A stretch of DNA of 64,000 bases from JAWVYT01 sp964605205 (GTDB taxonomy: Bacteria > Gemmatimonadota > Gemmatimonadetes > Longimicrobiales > RSA9), in NCBI GenBank assembly GCA_964605205.1, contig CAZSBL010000002.1:1-64000 (forward strand), written 5' to 3'. The translations under genes were made by a program, and so were the position numbers. Each line of letters begins with the position of its first letter. The stretch's first letter is position 1. The notes under the pieces are model-generated. The model was given only the letters and a program-made list of their open reading frames with translations, did not search any database and was not told where the DNA came from. Below are positions 26,241 through 34,894 of the stretch, piece after piece.

Positions 26241-27333
26241 ACTCGATCTGGCCGTGATCGGCGCGGGCCCGTGCGGGCTCAGCGCGGCGGTGGCGGCCAC
26301 CCAGGCGGGGCTCGAATGCGCCGTGTTCGACAAGGGGTGCATCACCCGATCCATCACCCTCTACCCCACGTACGCCACCTTCTTCAGCACCGCCGACCGG
26401 CTCGAGATCGGCGGGGTGCCGTTCATCGCGCCGGGCGACAAGCCCACCCGCGGCGACGCCCTCAAGTACTACCGCCGCGTCGCCACCGAGTTCGACCTGA
26501 ACCTCCGGCAGTACCAGGAGGTGGCGGGCCTGGCCGGGGAGAAGGACGCCTTCCAGCTCCGGACCCGGACCATGGACGGCACCGAGCGCACGGTGGCGGC
26601 CCGGAACGTGGTGGTGGCCACCGGCTACGCGGACTTGCCCAACTACATGGGCATCCCCGGCGAGGAGCGGCCGAAGGTCCGGCACTACTTCACCGAGGGG
26701 CACCCGTACTTCGACCAGGACGTGGTGGTCATCGGCGCGGGGAACTCGGCGGTGGAGGCGGCGCTGGCCACGTGGCGGGCGGGAGCCCGGGTCACCCTCG
26801 TACACTTCCTCGATGAGCTGGATTCCGGCGTGAAGCCGTGGATCCGGCCGGACATCGAGAACCGCCTCGCCAAGGGCGAGATCGACGTCCGGTGGAACAC
26901 GCGGGTGACGGAGGTGCTCGGAGACCGGGTCCGGCTGCGGCACGAGGAGACCGGAGCCCTTGCGGAGCTCGACAATGACTTCGTCCTGGCCATGACCGGG
27001 TACCGGCCGGACCCGACGCTGCTCCGGGAGCTGGGCGTGACCGTCGATGAGAGCAGCGGCGTGCCCGCTCACGATCCCGAGACCATGGAGACCGACGTTC
27101 CTGGCGTCTTCATTGCGGGCGTGGTGGCGGGTGGGAACCGGCCCGACCGGGTCTTCATCGAAGACGGGCGCCACCACGGTCCGCTGGCCGTGCGCCGGAT
27201 CCTCGCGGAGCGGGGGGTGGACGCCGGTGATACCATTACCCTGGGCGTACCGCCGAGCGTTCGGGCGCCGGACCCGGAGGCCGACGGGATCGGCGCGCCG
27301 CCGCCGCCGGAGCCGGCGGGCCGGTTGGAGTAG
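26230..27333 (+). CDS. YpdA/Bdr-type FAD-dependent (bacillithiol disulfide) reductase
   Basis: A 367-residue flavoprotein. FAD dinucleotide fold at the start (LAVIGAGPCGLSAAVAA), NADPH fold at about 167-180 (VVVIGAGNSAVEAALA), and the C-terminal FAD motif DVPGVFIAGVVAGG. There is no thioredoxin-reductase CxxC; instead the single Cys beside the flavin (GPCG, residue 14) is kept, as in the YpdA family that reduces bacillithiol disulfide. This suggests the cell makes bacillithiol or a related thiol, though no bsh genes are in the window. It starts inside the acylase gene (11-base overlap). Confidence 0.85.
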   Translation: MNDKLDLAVIGAGPCGLSAAVAATQAGLECAVFDKGCITRSITLYPTYATFFSTADRLEIGGVPFIAPGDKPTRGDALKYYRRVATEFDLNLRQYQEVAGLAGEKDAFQLRTRTMDGTERTVAARNVVVATGYADLPNYMGIPGEERPKVRHYFTEGHPYFDQDVVVIGAGNSAVEAALATWRAGARVTLVHFLDELDSGVKPWIRPDIENRLAKGEIDVRWNTRVTEVLGDRVRLRHEETGALAELDNDFVLAMTGYRPDPTLLRELGVTVDESSGVPAHDPETMETDVPGVFIAGVVAGGNRPDRVFIEDGRHHGPLAVRRILAERGVDAGDTITLGVPPSVRAPDPEADGIGAPPPPEPAGRLE

Positions 27334-27364
27334 GAGGGCCGCGTCAGCGGCTGCGGCGTTCGCG

Positions 27365-27394
27365 TTGACGCCCCCGCGGCGAGGCCCGTAGCTT
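27365..27394 (+). promoter_or_regulatory. Promoter for the P5C dehydrogenase gene
   Basis: TTGACG, 18 bases, TAGCTT, in the 115-base gap after the reductase gene; leader about 48 bases. Same form as the glmM promoter at 48481-48510. Confidence 0.5.
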
Positions 27395-27448
27395 GGCCCC
27401 GGGCCAACCAGACAACGAGGACAGAAAACCATAGAGAAGGGTGGGAAC

Positions 27449-29044
27449 ATGGCGACACGAACGAAGCTCCCCGTAGGGATCGAGGGGTTCACCAACGAGC
27501 CGTACTACGATTGGAGCGACCCCGAGAACGTCGAGCGGATGGAGAAGGCCATCGAGAAGGTCCGCTCCGAGCTCGGGCAGACGTATCCGCTGATCGTGGA
27601 CGGGGAAGAGATCCACGAGGGCGAGACCAAGGACTCGGTGAACCCGGCGGACCCGAGCCAGGTGATCGGGACCTTCGTCCAGGCCGACCGGCAGCTGGGC
27701 GATGAGGCCGTGGAGAAGGCCCACGAGTTCTTCGAGAACGAGTGGAAGTCCACGCCCGCGGAGGAGCGGGCCGAGATCTTCTTCCGGGCCGCCGACATCA
27801 TGCGGGAGCGGAAGGCCGAGCTGGCCGCGTGGATGGTGTTCGAGGTCTCGAAGAGCTGGACCGAGGCCGTGGCCGACCTGGCCGAGCTCATCGACTTCAA
27901 CGAGTACTACGCCCGCAAGATGCTCGAGCTGGCCGGGCCGCAGGAAGTGGTGGAGTACCCCGGTGAGGAGAACGAGCTGCGCTACATCCCGCTGGGCGTC
28001 TCCGTCGTGATCCCGCCGTGGAACTTCCCGGCCGCCATCATGGGTGGGATGACCGCCGCCGCGCTGGTGGCGGGGAATACCGTGGTGCTGAAGCCGGCGT
28101 CCACGGCCCCGGCCATCGCCGCCCAGTACGTCAAGATCCTGCACGAGGCCGGGCTGCCGAAGAAAGCGCTCGCCTTCCTGCCGGGCCCCGGGAGCCAGAT
28201 CGGCGACGCGCTGGTGGACCACCCGCTGACGCGGATGATCGCGTTCACCGGCTCCAAGGAGGTCGGGCTCCGGATCTTCGAGCGGGCCTCCAAGGTCCAC
28301 GACGGCCAGATCTGGCTGAAGCGGACGATCCTGGAGATGGGCGGCAAGGACGCCCAGGTGGTCGATGAGACCGCCGACCTGGACGCGGCCGCCGACGCCA
28401 TCGTGGCCGGCGCCTTCGGGTTCCAGGGCCAGAAGTGCTCGGCGTGCTCCCGGGCCATCGTGGTCGAGGACGTCTACGACGAGGTCCTCGAGAAGGCGGT
28501 CGAGAAGGCGAAGGACATCACCATGGGTGATACCACGGACAGGGACACGTTCATGGGCGCCGTCATCGACTCGGCCGCCCGCAAGAGCATCACGGAGTAC
28601 ATCCAGATCGGGAAGAACGAGGGCCGCCTGATGCTCGGCGGCGAGGTCGATGAGAGCGCCGACGGGTACTTCATCCCGCCCACGATCATCGCGGACGTGG
28701 ATCCGGACGCCACCATCGCGCAGGAAGAGATCTTCGGCCCGGTCCTGGCCTTCATCAAGGCGAAGGACTTCGACCACGCGCTGGAGATCGCCAACGGTAC
28801 CGAGTACGGGCTGACGGGTGGCGTGTTCAGCTCCTCGCGGGAGCGGCTGGATCGGGCGAAGGAAGAGTTCCACGTCGGGAACCTCTACTTCAACCGCAAG
28901 ATCACGGGCGCGCTCGTGGGCGTGCAGCCGTTCGGCGGTTTCAACATGAGTGGCACCGACTCGAAGGCCGGCGGCCCGGACTACCTGCTCCTGTTCACGC
29001 AGGCCAAGGCCATCGCCGAGCGCCAGCGCGATGACGTGAAGTAG
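27449..29044 (+). CDS. pruA: L-glutamate gamma-semialdehyde (1-pyrroline-5-carboxylate) dehydrogenase
   Basis: A 531-residue aldehyde dehydrogenase of the RocA/PruA type, which oxidises glutamate semialdehyde to glutamate in the last step of proline and arginine breakdown. Catalytic residues are visible: Glu in LEMGGKDA and Cys in FQGQKCSACS; NAD site VIPPWNFPAAI and GSKEVG. The N-terminal extension ahead of the dehydrogenase core (NEPYYDWSD) is normal for this subgroup. No proline dehydrogenase gene is adjacent, so this is the stand-alone form rather than PutA. It has its own promoter, and repeat copy A begins 13 bases after its stop. Confidence 0.93.
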   Translation: MATRTKLPVGIEGFTNEPYYDWSDPENVERMEKAIEKVRSELGQTYPLIVDGEEIHEGETKDSVNPADPSQVIGTFVQADRQLGDEAVEKAHEFFENEWKSTPAEERAEIFFRAADIMRERKAELAAWMVFEVSKSWTEAVADLAELIDFNEYYARKMLELAGPQEVVEYPGEENELRYIPLGVSVVIPPWNFPAAIMGGMTAAALVAGNTVVLKPASTAPAIAAQYVKILHEAGLPKKALAFLPGPGSQIGDALVDHPLTRMIAFTGSKEVGLRIFERASKVHDGQIWLKRTILEMGGKDAQVVDETADLDAAADAIVAGAFGFQGQKCSACSRAIVVEDVYDEVLEKAVEKAKDITMGDTTDRDTFMGAVIDSAARKSITEYIQIGKNEGRLMLGGEVDESADGYFIPPTIIADVDPDATIAQEEIFGPVLAFIKAKDFDHALEIANGTEYGLTGGVFSSSRERLDRAKEEFHVGNLYFNRKITGALVGVQPFGGFNMSGTDSKAGGPDYLLLFTQAKAIAERQRDDVK

Positions 29045-29057
29045 TCGTGCCTCCGGG

Positions 29058-29377
29058 CGCCCGGTCAACCGCGGAGGCGCGAAGGCGCGGAGCGTACGCG
29101 GATTTTTTTCTTCTTTTTCCGGTAAGGCAGCGCGGCCGGCAGAGCAGCGGGGTGCCGGCGAGGCTGCCTTCCCGGGCGAACGTCCCCGACAGCTCATGTG
29201 GGTGAACCCGAACCCGGCCTCCGTGATGCCAACGCAGAGCTCGCGTCTTCCGCTACCCAGCCTGCCCTGCCCGGATCAAACTCAAAAGAAGTTCTCCGCG
29301 CGTGCTCCGCGCCTCCGCGGTTCCGCGGTTACCGATGCCTCCGGACCCAGGACTCACTCGAAATGTCGAAGAGCCTC
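29058..29377. repeat. Dispersed ~320-bp repeat, copy A
   Basis: This stretch fills most of the 415-base gene-free region before nfu and is closely similar over its whole length to 38926-39254, in the same orientation. Both copies open with CGCCCGGTCAACCGCGGAGG and end with ACTCGAAATGTCGAAGAG. Near each end lies an inverted repeat: AACCGCGGAGGCGCG at 29067-29081 recurs in reverse complement at 29308-29322. Internally shared blocks include CCAGCCTGCCCTGCCCGGAT and AAGAAGTTCTCCGCG, with a T-rich tract near 29102-29120. No coding potential is convincing. It looks like a MITE or other non-autonomous element, or a conserved structured RNA. Confidence 0.8.
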
Positions 29378-29459
29378 GCCGGAACTTTCGAGGTCCGGCG
29401 GGTAGTTACAGGCTGTGGCTCCTTCGGGAGCAGCGAAGAACGGGGATGGGAGCCGTCTC

Positions 29460-29690
29460 ATGGAGACGCGGGAACAGATCCTGGAGGTGCTGGAGTCGAT
29501 CCGGCCGGCGCTCCGCAGCGACGGGGGCGATGTCGAGTACATCGACTTCGACGCCGACGCGGGCGTGCTTCAGCTTCGCTTCCTCGGGGCCTGCGGCGAG
29601 TGTCCGATCTCCGACGTCACACTGCGTCAGGGGATCGAGAAGCGGATCCTCACCGCAGTGCCCGAAGTGCGCGAGGTCCGCGCTTTTTGA
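29460..29690 (+). CDS. NifU C-terminal-type Fe-S scaffold protein
   Basis: A 76-residue protein consisting only of the NifU C-terminal (Nfu) domain, starting at ATG 29460. The two cluster ligands are in GACGECPIS (C45 and C48), and RPALRSDGGDVE is the domain signature. Nfu proteins carry a [4Fe-4S] cluster at the dimer interface and pass it to client enzymes. The neighbour mrp, also an Fe-S carrier, supports this. An in-frame start at 29415 would add 15 residues without homology. A strong terminator follows, so nfu and mrp are not simply one operon. Confidence 0.9.
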   Translation: METREQILEVLESIRPALRSDGGDVEYIDFDADAGVLQLRFLGACGECPISDVTLRQGIEKRILTAVPEVREVRAF

Positions 29691-29720
29691 GCCGGCCCCG
29701 TGTCCCGATCGATCGAGACT

Positions 29721-29758
29721 CGGCTGGTGGCCCCACGGGGTCGCCAGCCGGTCTTTTT
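29721..29758 (+). terminator. Rho-independent terminator after nfu
   Basis: A stem of about 13 bp with two G-U pairs (29721-29734 and 29737-29750, very small loop) followed by GTCTTTTTC. This is the clearest intrinsic terminator in the window. It sits 30 bases after the nfu stop and 25 bases before the mrp ATG. Confidence 0.85.
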
Positions 29759-29782
29759 CAACCTCGCACCCAACGGACAGAC

Positions 29783-30898
29783 ATGACGGATACACACGAC
29801 CTCGAAACCCGGGTCCGGGCGGCGCTCGACAGCGTGGTCAACCCTTCCACCAGCCAGAGCGTCCTGACCGGCCAGATCCAGGAGCTGACCGTCGAAGACG
29901 GCGTGGTCTCCTTCGGCTTCGCCCTGGGCCCCGAAGATCCCGGCACCCTGGTCCGCGACACCCGCTCCGCCGTGGAGGCGGTGAAGGGTGTGGACAAGGT
30001 GAAGATCGATGTCCGCCTGCCCCAGACCATGCAGTCGCAAGGACAGCAGGGCGGTCCCGAGCGGCAGCCGGCGCCGGACTCGGTGCCGGCACCGGAGCCC
30101 CAGTCGGGGCTGCTGCCGAACGTGGAGCACTTCATCGCCGTGAGCTCCGGGAAGGGCGGCGTCGGGAAGTCCACCGTGGCGGCGAACCTGGCGGTCTCGC
30201 TGGCCCAGCAGGGGAAGACGGTGGGGCTCCTGGATGCCGACATCTACGGGCCCAACATCCCGCAGATGTTCGGCGAGACCCGGCGTCCGAAGGTCTCGGG
30301 CCCGAAGGGGCAGGAGCGGATCGTGCCGTTGGAGGCCCACGGCGTGAAGCTCATGAGCCTCGGCTTCCTCCTCGAGGAGGAGCAGCCCGCCATCATGCGG
30401 GGGCCGCTGGTCACGGGCGTCCTCAAGCAGTTCCTCGAGCAGGTCGAGTGGGACTTCCTCGACGTGCTGGTCATCGACCTGCCGCCGGGCACCGGTGACG
30501 CCCAGCTGTCCCTCGTCCAGACCATCGACCTCGACGGCGCCGTCATGGTCACCACGCCCCAGTCGGTCTCCGTGGGCGATGTCCGCCGGGGCGTCCGCAT
30601 GTTCGAGCGCGTCAACACCGAGGTGCTGGGCATCATCGAGAACATGAGCGGGTTCGTCTGCCCGAGCTGCGGCGAGCGCCACGACATCTTCGGCACCGGC
30701 GGTGGCCGCCAGCTGGCGGAGGCCATGGAGCTGCCGTTCCTCGGTGAGGTGCCGCTGGACTCCGCCGTGCGTACGGCCGGCGACGAGGGGCAGCCCACCG
30801 CGCTGTCGGCGCCGGACTCGCCGGCGGGGCAGGCCTTTAACACCATCGCCGGGAAGATCCTGGCCGCCGTCGAGCAGGGTGAGACCGCCCAGGTCTGA
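29783..30898 (+). CDS. apbC: Mrp/ApbC iron-sulfur cluster carrier ATPase
   Basis: A 371-residue protein with an N-terminal MIP18/DUF59 domain (about 5-85), a Pro/Gln linker, and a deviant-Walker P-loop GKGGVGKS (123-130). The CPSC motif near residue 294 holds a bridging [4Fe-4S] cluster in the dimer. ApbC loads clusters onto apo-enzymes using ATP. Start at ATG 29783; the frame is open upstream but that part is non-coding and includes repeat A and nfu in another frame. No promoter was seen in the 24 bases between the terminator and ATG, so expression may depend on read-through. Confidence 0.95.
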   Translation: MTDTHDLETRVRAALDSVVNPSTSQSVLTGQIQELTVEDGVVSFGFALGPEDPGTLVRDTRSAVEAVKGVDKVKIDVRLPQTMQSQGQQGGPERQPAPDSVPAPEPQSGLLPNVEHFIAVSSGKGGVGKSTVAANLAVSLAQQGKTVGLLDADIYGPNIPQMFGETRRPKVSGPKGQERIVPLEAHGVKLMSLGFLLEEEQPAIMRGPLVTGVLKQFLEQVEWDFLDVLVIDLPPGTGDAQLSLVQTIDLDGAVMVTTPQSVSVGDVRRGVRMFERVNTEVLGIIENMSGFVCPSCGERHDIFGTGGGRQLAEAMELPFLGEVPLDSAVRTAGDEGQPTALSAPDSPAGQAFNTIAGKILAAVEQGETAQV

Positions 30899-30911
30899 GC
30901 CCGAGCGAGCC

Positions 30912-31682
30912 GTGAGACGCGTCACCCTGCTCACCGACTTCGGAACCGCCGATGGGTACGCGGCGGCCATGGCCGGGGTGGTGGCGGCGACCGCGCCCGA
31001 CGCCGTGGTCGAGCATGCGTCCCATGCCATCGACCAGGGCGATGTGTTCGGCGCCGCCCTGGCCCTCTCCCGCTACGCCGGCTTCTACCCGGAAGGCACC
31101 GTCCATGTGGTTGTGGTGGATCCGGGTGTCGGGACGGCGCGGCGCGCCATCGCCGCCCGGATCGATGGCCGCTATTTCGTCGCCCCGGACAACGGGGCTC
31201 TCAGCCTCGTCCTGCAGGGCGCCGGGGAGGCGGCTCTCGTCGAGATCACCGACCCGGGGATCGTCGAAGGTGCCTCGGCCACGTTCCACGGCCGCGACAT
31301 CTTCGCGCCGGCGGCCGGCCACCTGGTCCGGGGCGGTGCCTTGAAGAAGCTCGGCCCGGAGGTCCACGACCCACACCTCCTTCCCATGCCCCAACCGCGC
31401 CAGACCGGGACCGGTGTGGAGGGCGAAGTGCTGGAGGTCGACCGGTTCGGCAACCTCATTACGAACATTCCCGCTGATTGGGTCCCATCCGGCGCGGAGG
31501 TGGGCGTGGCCGGGACGGCTGTGGGGCCCGTCCGCCGCACCTACGGCGACGTGGAGTCTGGCGAAGTGCTGGGGCTCATCGGGTCGGTGGAGCTGCTCGA
31601 GGTCTCGGTTCGGGACGGCCGCGCCGCGGACCGACTCGAGGTCGGTCGCGGCGCGAAGGTGGTGGTGACCCGGAAGGCGTAG
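30912..31682 (+). CDS. SAM hydroxide adenosyltransferase (DUF62 family)
   Basis: A 256-residue enzyme from GTG 30912, 13 bases after mrp. The family motifs are complete: LLTDFGTADGYAAAM, VVDPGVGTARR, VAPDNGALS, FHGRDIFAPAAGHL and DRFGNLITNI. These proteins are relatives of the fluorinase and chlorinase but use water: they hydrolyse S-adenosylmethionine to adenosine and methionine. The 23-residue loop typical of true halogenases is not apparent. It converges on the small membrane protein gene at 31735. Confidence 0.9.
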   Translation: MRRVTLLTDFGTADGYAAAMAGVVAATAPDAVVEHASHAIDQGDVFGAALALSRYAGFYPEGTVHVVVVDPGVGTARRAIAARIDGRYFVAPDNGALSLVLQGAGEAALVEITDPGIVEGASATFHGRDIFAPAAGHLVRGGALKKLGPEVHDPHLLPMPQPRQTGTGVEGEVLEVDRFGNLITNIPADWVPSGAEVGVAGTAVGPVRRTYGDVESGEVLGLIGSVELLEVSVRDGRAADRLEVGRGAKVVVTRKA

Positions 31683-31734
31683 GTCGCCGTTCCCCGGAAT
31701 TTATGAGCCTGCGGGGAGCTTGCGGCCCCGGCGT

Positions 31735-31962
31735 TCAGCTCTCGAGCCAGTCTCGTTCGGCCTTGGACAGCCGCTGGCTCTTCGGGGCCAGCAGGCGGGT
31801 GACCACGTAGCCCACGAGCAGGATCGGCCCCACTGTGAGGAGCAGGAACTTGGCCAGGCCAAGCGCCAGGCCGAAGACCGTGCCCAGGACCGCCAGCGCA
31901 ATGGACGCACCCACCACGACGATCAGGCCGACGATCAGATAGGTCAGTATGGTCGAGATCAT
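31735..31962 (-). CDS. Small membrane protein ending the ECF sigma operon
   Basis: A 75-residue protein from ATG 31962, preceded by a strong AGGAGG. Two adjoining hydrophobic helices (about 4-30 and 33-55) end in a charged tail (KSQRLSKAERDWLES). No family recognised. It lies 41 bases after the beta-rich envelope protein and is the last gene of the sigma-factor unit, so it is probably an envelope-stress membrane protein. Longer in-frame readings upstream are antisense-like nonsense. Confidence 0.65.
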   Translation of the reverse strand: MISTILTYLIVGLIVVVGASIALAVLGTVFGLALGLAKFLLLTVGPILLVGYVVTRLLAPKSQRLSKAERDWLES

Positions 31963-32003
31963 GGTGTCCTCCTGCCTCGTTGCGGGGCGGCGCCCGTCGC
32001 TCC

Positions 32004-32855
32004 CTACGGCGTGATGGCGGGGGTGGGCGGCGCCCACCGGATCTTCACCGAGCCGAACGCCCCTTCGAGCTGCACGGTGAGTCGACGCTCTGCCGTATCC
32101 CAGCTGTCGGAGTAGTACGTATCGCCTCGCTTGTAGAACCGGCTCCGGTCGAAGCCGGTCAGGAACGTGTCCTTGTCGACGCGCACGCCCACGTTCTCCG
32201 GGATGATCAATGTGACGGACCCGAGCGCCATGGTGATGTCGGCCTCCATGTCCCGGCGCCACTCCCCCTGGAAATCGAGGGTCAGGTCGCCGACGCCGCC
32301 CTCGGTGGTGATCCGCTCGCAGCCCGCGTGACCCAGTCCCCGTACGGCGAAGGCGGCTGCGCCCATGGTGAGGTCGAGCCGGTCACACGCCGTGGCGTTC
32401 GGTCGGTCGAACCGGATCTCCGTTTCGCTGGCGCCGGTCTCCACGTCCAGGCTGGCCACCTGCAGCCCGCCCAGGTCGAGATCGGCCTGCACCGCGCCGA
32501 AGTCCATGTCCAGCTCCAGGAGCACGTCGGGCGAGAGCTGAAGGCGGAGCTCGCCGGCCTCGGTGTTCCGGATCCGCATCCGGCCGTCGCGGCCCTCCAC
32601 GCCCACCTCGAGGTCACCCGGCTCGTAGTCGATCACGGGGTCGAACATGTGCGAGTCGTAGCGCAGGCTCACCCGGTACAGCTCGCCGGCATTGCCGGGC
32701 ACGACCACGAGCTCGCCCGCGCCGTACCGCACCCGCACGTCCATGCGACTCTCGTCGGTGCGCTGGCGGAACGAGGTCATCTCCCGCCAGTCCTGGGCGT
32801 GGCCCGCCACGGGGACCAGCGCCAGGATCAGGCCGGCCACGAGCGTGCTACGCAT
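32004..32855 (-). CDS. Exported beta-rich protein with LiaF/toast-rack-type C-terminal domain
   Basis: A 283-residue protein with a clear signal peptide (MRSTLVAGLILALVPVAGHAQ). The remainder is mostly beta strand with repeated short Asp/Gly turns, as in the beta-helical toast-rack and LiaF C-terminal domains (LDLTMGAAAFAVRG, ADITMALGSVTLIIPENVGVRV). LiaF-like proteins restrain envelope-stress signalling in Gram-positive bacteria; proteins of this fold also occur with anti-sigma factors in Gram-negative phyla. Its start overlaps the end of the 442-residue membrane protein by eight bases. Confidence 0.7.
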   Translation of the reverse strand: MRSTLVAGLILALVPVAGHAQDWREMTSFRQRTDESRMDVRVRYGAGELVVVPGNAGELYRVSLRYDSHMFDPVIDYEPGDLEVGVEGRDGRMRIRNTEAGELRLQLSPDVLLELDMDFGAVQADLDLGGLQVASLDVETGASETEIRFDRPNATACDRLDLTMGAAAFAVRGLGHAGCERITTEGGVGDLTLDFQGEWRRDMEADITMALGSVTLIIPENVGVRVDKDTFLTGFDRSRFYKRGDTYYSDSWDTAERRLTVQLEGAFGSVKIRWAPPTPAITP

Positions 32856-34176
32856 CCGACGGCTCCTCCTCGGGGGTCAGCCCCTCGGGCCGCACCGGCC
32901 GGGTACCGCCCCGGGAGACCAGGAACGCGCCGAACCCGATGGTGAAGGCGGCCCAGGTGAGCATCACGGCCATGAACTTGAGCAGCCCTTCGAGGAACCC
33001 GAGCCACGGCCCGGCCATGCTCACGATGTGCGCGGCCAGGAAGAGTACCAGCAGGAGCCCGACCCCGGTGATCACGTAGTAGTAGGAGTTCGCCCGGTTG
33101 AACCAGTCACCACCCGTGAACCGGCGTTCGGCCAGCGCCTCACCGGCCCCGTGGGCCACGGCGAGATAGCCGCCCACCGCCGCCAGCACCACGGCCAGCG
33201 GGAAGAGTGGCGCGAAGACCAGGATCAACGGGATCCCCACGATGGAGACCGCCAGCGCCAGCAGCCCGAGGATGTAGGCGGGCAGGACCAGGAACGAGCC
33301 GGCCAGCCCCACGAGCCCCGAGCGGAGCGTGGCGTACCGGGCCGTGTCGGCCACGCCCTCCAGGTACCTGCGGCCGAAGAAGACGGCCAGGAAGCCCAGC
33401 CCCACCAGGATCGCGTAGCTCATCAGGGTGGAGAACACACCGCCGAGCCCGCGCGTGATGTGGCGCAGGGGTGAGCTCCACGCGTCCGTCCAGTCACCGC
33501 CGCGGGCCTCGCTCCGGATCTCCCGCCGGATCTCATCGCGCAGGTCGCGCTCCAGCTCGGTCCGCAGCTCGCGGAGCGCTTCCAGCTGTGCCGTCCCCTC
33601 CAGCTCCTCCAGCGCCTCCAGCCGCTGGAGCCGGGAGGGGTCCTCGATGAGGTTCTCGAGCTCCCGGAGCCGCTCGTTCAGCCGCCGGATGCTGTCCGCC
33701 GCATCCGCCGACACCGGCGCCGCCGGGTCCTGGGGCGTGACCGCGGGCTGCTGCGGGGCCGCGGCCGCCGACAGGGCGGCCTCCAGCTCCCGGTCGAGCC
33801 GACCGCCGATCCCGCCGGCCTCCGCCGGCGGCTCCCAGTCCACCAGCAGGTCCGCCAGCGCGGGGGTGGGCGTGTCCATGGCTCGCTGCAGGAGGTCTCG
33901 CCACGCCTGGTCCAGCGCATCGCGCCGATCGTATCCGCCGATCCGCTCATCATTGAGCCGGACCACGCCGTTGGACGCGAGCACGAGAGAAAGCGTCTCA
34001 CCGCTGCTCAGCTCCAGTGAGAGCTCGGCCGCGTCCTGCGACACGGAGATCTCGCTCGAGACGATCGAGGCGGTACCGGTCTGCGCCGGGGCGTCCTGGG
34101 CACCGAGCGGCGCGGCCAGGAGAGCGGCCCCGAGGAGGACCGGGATCAGCGAGCAGTTATAGGACATACGAGGCAT
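32848..34176 (-). CDS. Exported coiled-coil and multi-helix membrane protein of the sigma operon
   Basis: A 442-residue protein: signal peptide (to about residue 26, APLGAQ), a short beta region, a coiled coil (about 165-225, rich in RLRELENL- and LRDEIRREI-type heptads), then five or six transmembrane helices (about 245-415). I know no name for it. The layout, periplasmic coiled coil followed by membrane domain, suggests a sensor or a channel-like stress protein. It starts 20 bases inside the anti-sigma gene and overlaps the next gene, so the three are tightly coupled. ATG at codon 4 is an alternative start. Confidence 0.65.
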   Translation of the reverse strand: MPRMSYNCSLIPVLLGAALLAAPLGAQDAPAQTGTASIVSSEISVSQDAAELSLELSSGETLSLVLASNGVVRLNDERIGGYDRRDALDQAWRDLLQRAMDTPTPALADLLVDWEPPAEAGGIGGRLDRELEAALSAAAAPQQPAVTPQDPAAPVSADAADSIRRLNERLRELENLIEDPSRLQRLEALEELEGTAQLEALRELRTELERDLRDEIRREIRSEARGGDWTDAWSSPLRHITRGLGGVFSTLMSYAILVGLGFLAVFFGRRYLEGVADTARYATLRSGLVGLAGSFLVLPAYILGLLALAVSIVGIPLILVFAPLFPLAVVLAAVGGYLAVAHGAGEALAERRFTGGDWFNRANSYYYVITGVGLLLVLFLAAHIVSMAGPWLGFLEGLLKFMAVMLTWAAFTIGFGAFLVSRGGTRPVRPEGLTPEEEPSDA

Positions 34177-34816
34177 GTTCGATTCTCCGCTGTTGCTGCG
34201 TGCGGAACAGGTTCTGATAGAGGATGTAGATCGAGCCCGCCGTCATCGTGGCGAACACCGCCGCGGCGAGACCGAGCTGGCCTCGCCCCACGGTGCCCAG
34301 GAGCTCGAACGCCTGCGCCGCCCAGACGGCCAGGGTCGATGTGGACAGCTGCGCCCACACCCACTGGGCGCCGCCGACCACCGCGTTCTCCGCCATCACG
34401 GCGCTCACGGTCACGAGCCCCTGGGCGCTCACGCCGGGCTGGGCCAGGAGCCACGCCACGGCCACCGTGGCGCCGATCACCGGCAGCGCGAACACGGCCG
34501 CGGCCGCGGCCCACCCCTTGGTGGTCTGCGGCGCGACGCGGTCGATCCAGGCCGATGCGGCTTCCCATGCGGCCGCCCATGCGGGCTGCCGGACATGGAC
34601 CTCGGCCATCACGCGGTCGGCGAAGCCGACACCCGGCTCGAAGGCCGGAAGCCCGCTCAGTGCGGCGAAGAGGGCGCGCAGATCGGCCACCTCCGCCTCA
34701 CACTCCGAGCAGTGCGCGAGGTGCGAGTCCACAACGGCGTGCTCGGCGGTCGGGAGGCTCTCCTCCACGAACGCCTGCAGCCGTTCCGTGCTCGGGTGAT
34801 TCAGTCTCTCACTCAC
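34157..34816 (-). CDS. Zinc-finger (zf-HC2) anti-sigma factor
   Basis: A 219-residue inner-membrane protein. The N-terminal cytoplasmic part carries the zinc anti-sigma motif HLAHCSEC (H33, C36, C39 approximately, with an upstream His near 26). Three or four hydrophobic segments follow (about 103-123, 130-150, 160-180, 185-205), more than the single helix of typical anti-sigma factors. It should bind and silence the sigma factor encoded 78 bases upstream, releasing it on an envelope or redox signal. Confidence 0.82.
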   Translation of the reverse strand: MSERLNHPSTERLQAFVEESLPTAEHAVVDSHLAHCSECEAEVADLRALFAALSGLPAFEPGVGFADRVMAEVHVRQPAWAAAWEAASAWIDRVAPQTTKGWAAAAAVFALPVIGATVAVAWLLAQPGVSAQGLVTVSAVMAENAVVGGAQWVWAQLSTSTLAVWAAQAFELLGTVGRGQLGLAAAVFATMTAGSIYILYQNLFRTQQQRRIEHASYVL

Positions 34817-34894
34817 GTCTCGCTACTCCTCTTTTCCGTTTCCGTTCTACCGTACGGGACGGCCCGCGGCAGAGTTTCAATCGTTGCGGGCCCG

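Noticed and set aside
29198..29459. Small protein encoded within repeat copy A
   Set aside because: Short frames across the element are not matched in the same frame in copy B, which has indels, and resemble the spurious low-complexity peptides often translated from such repeats.
31683..31734. Bidirectional terminator between the SAM hydrolase and the small membrane protein
   Set aside because: TCCCCG and CGGGGA pair only six bases around a 16-base loop with no T-run; too weak to call.
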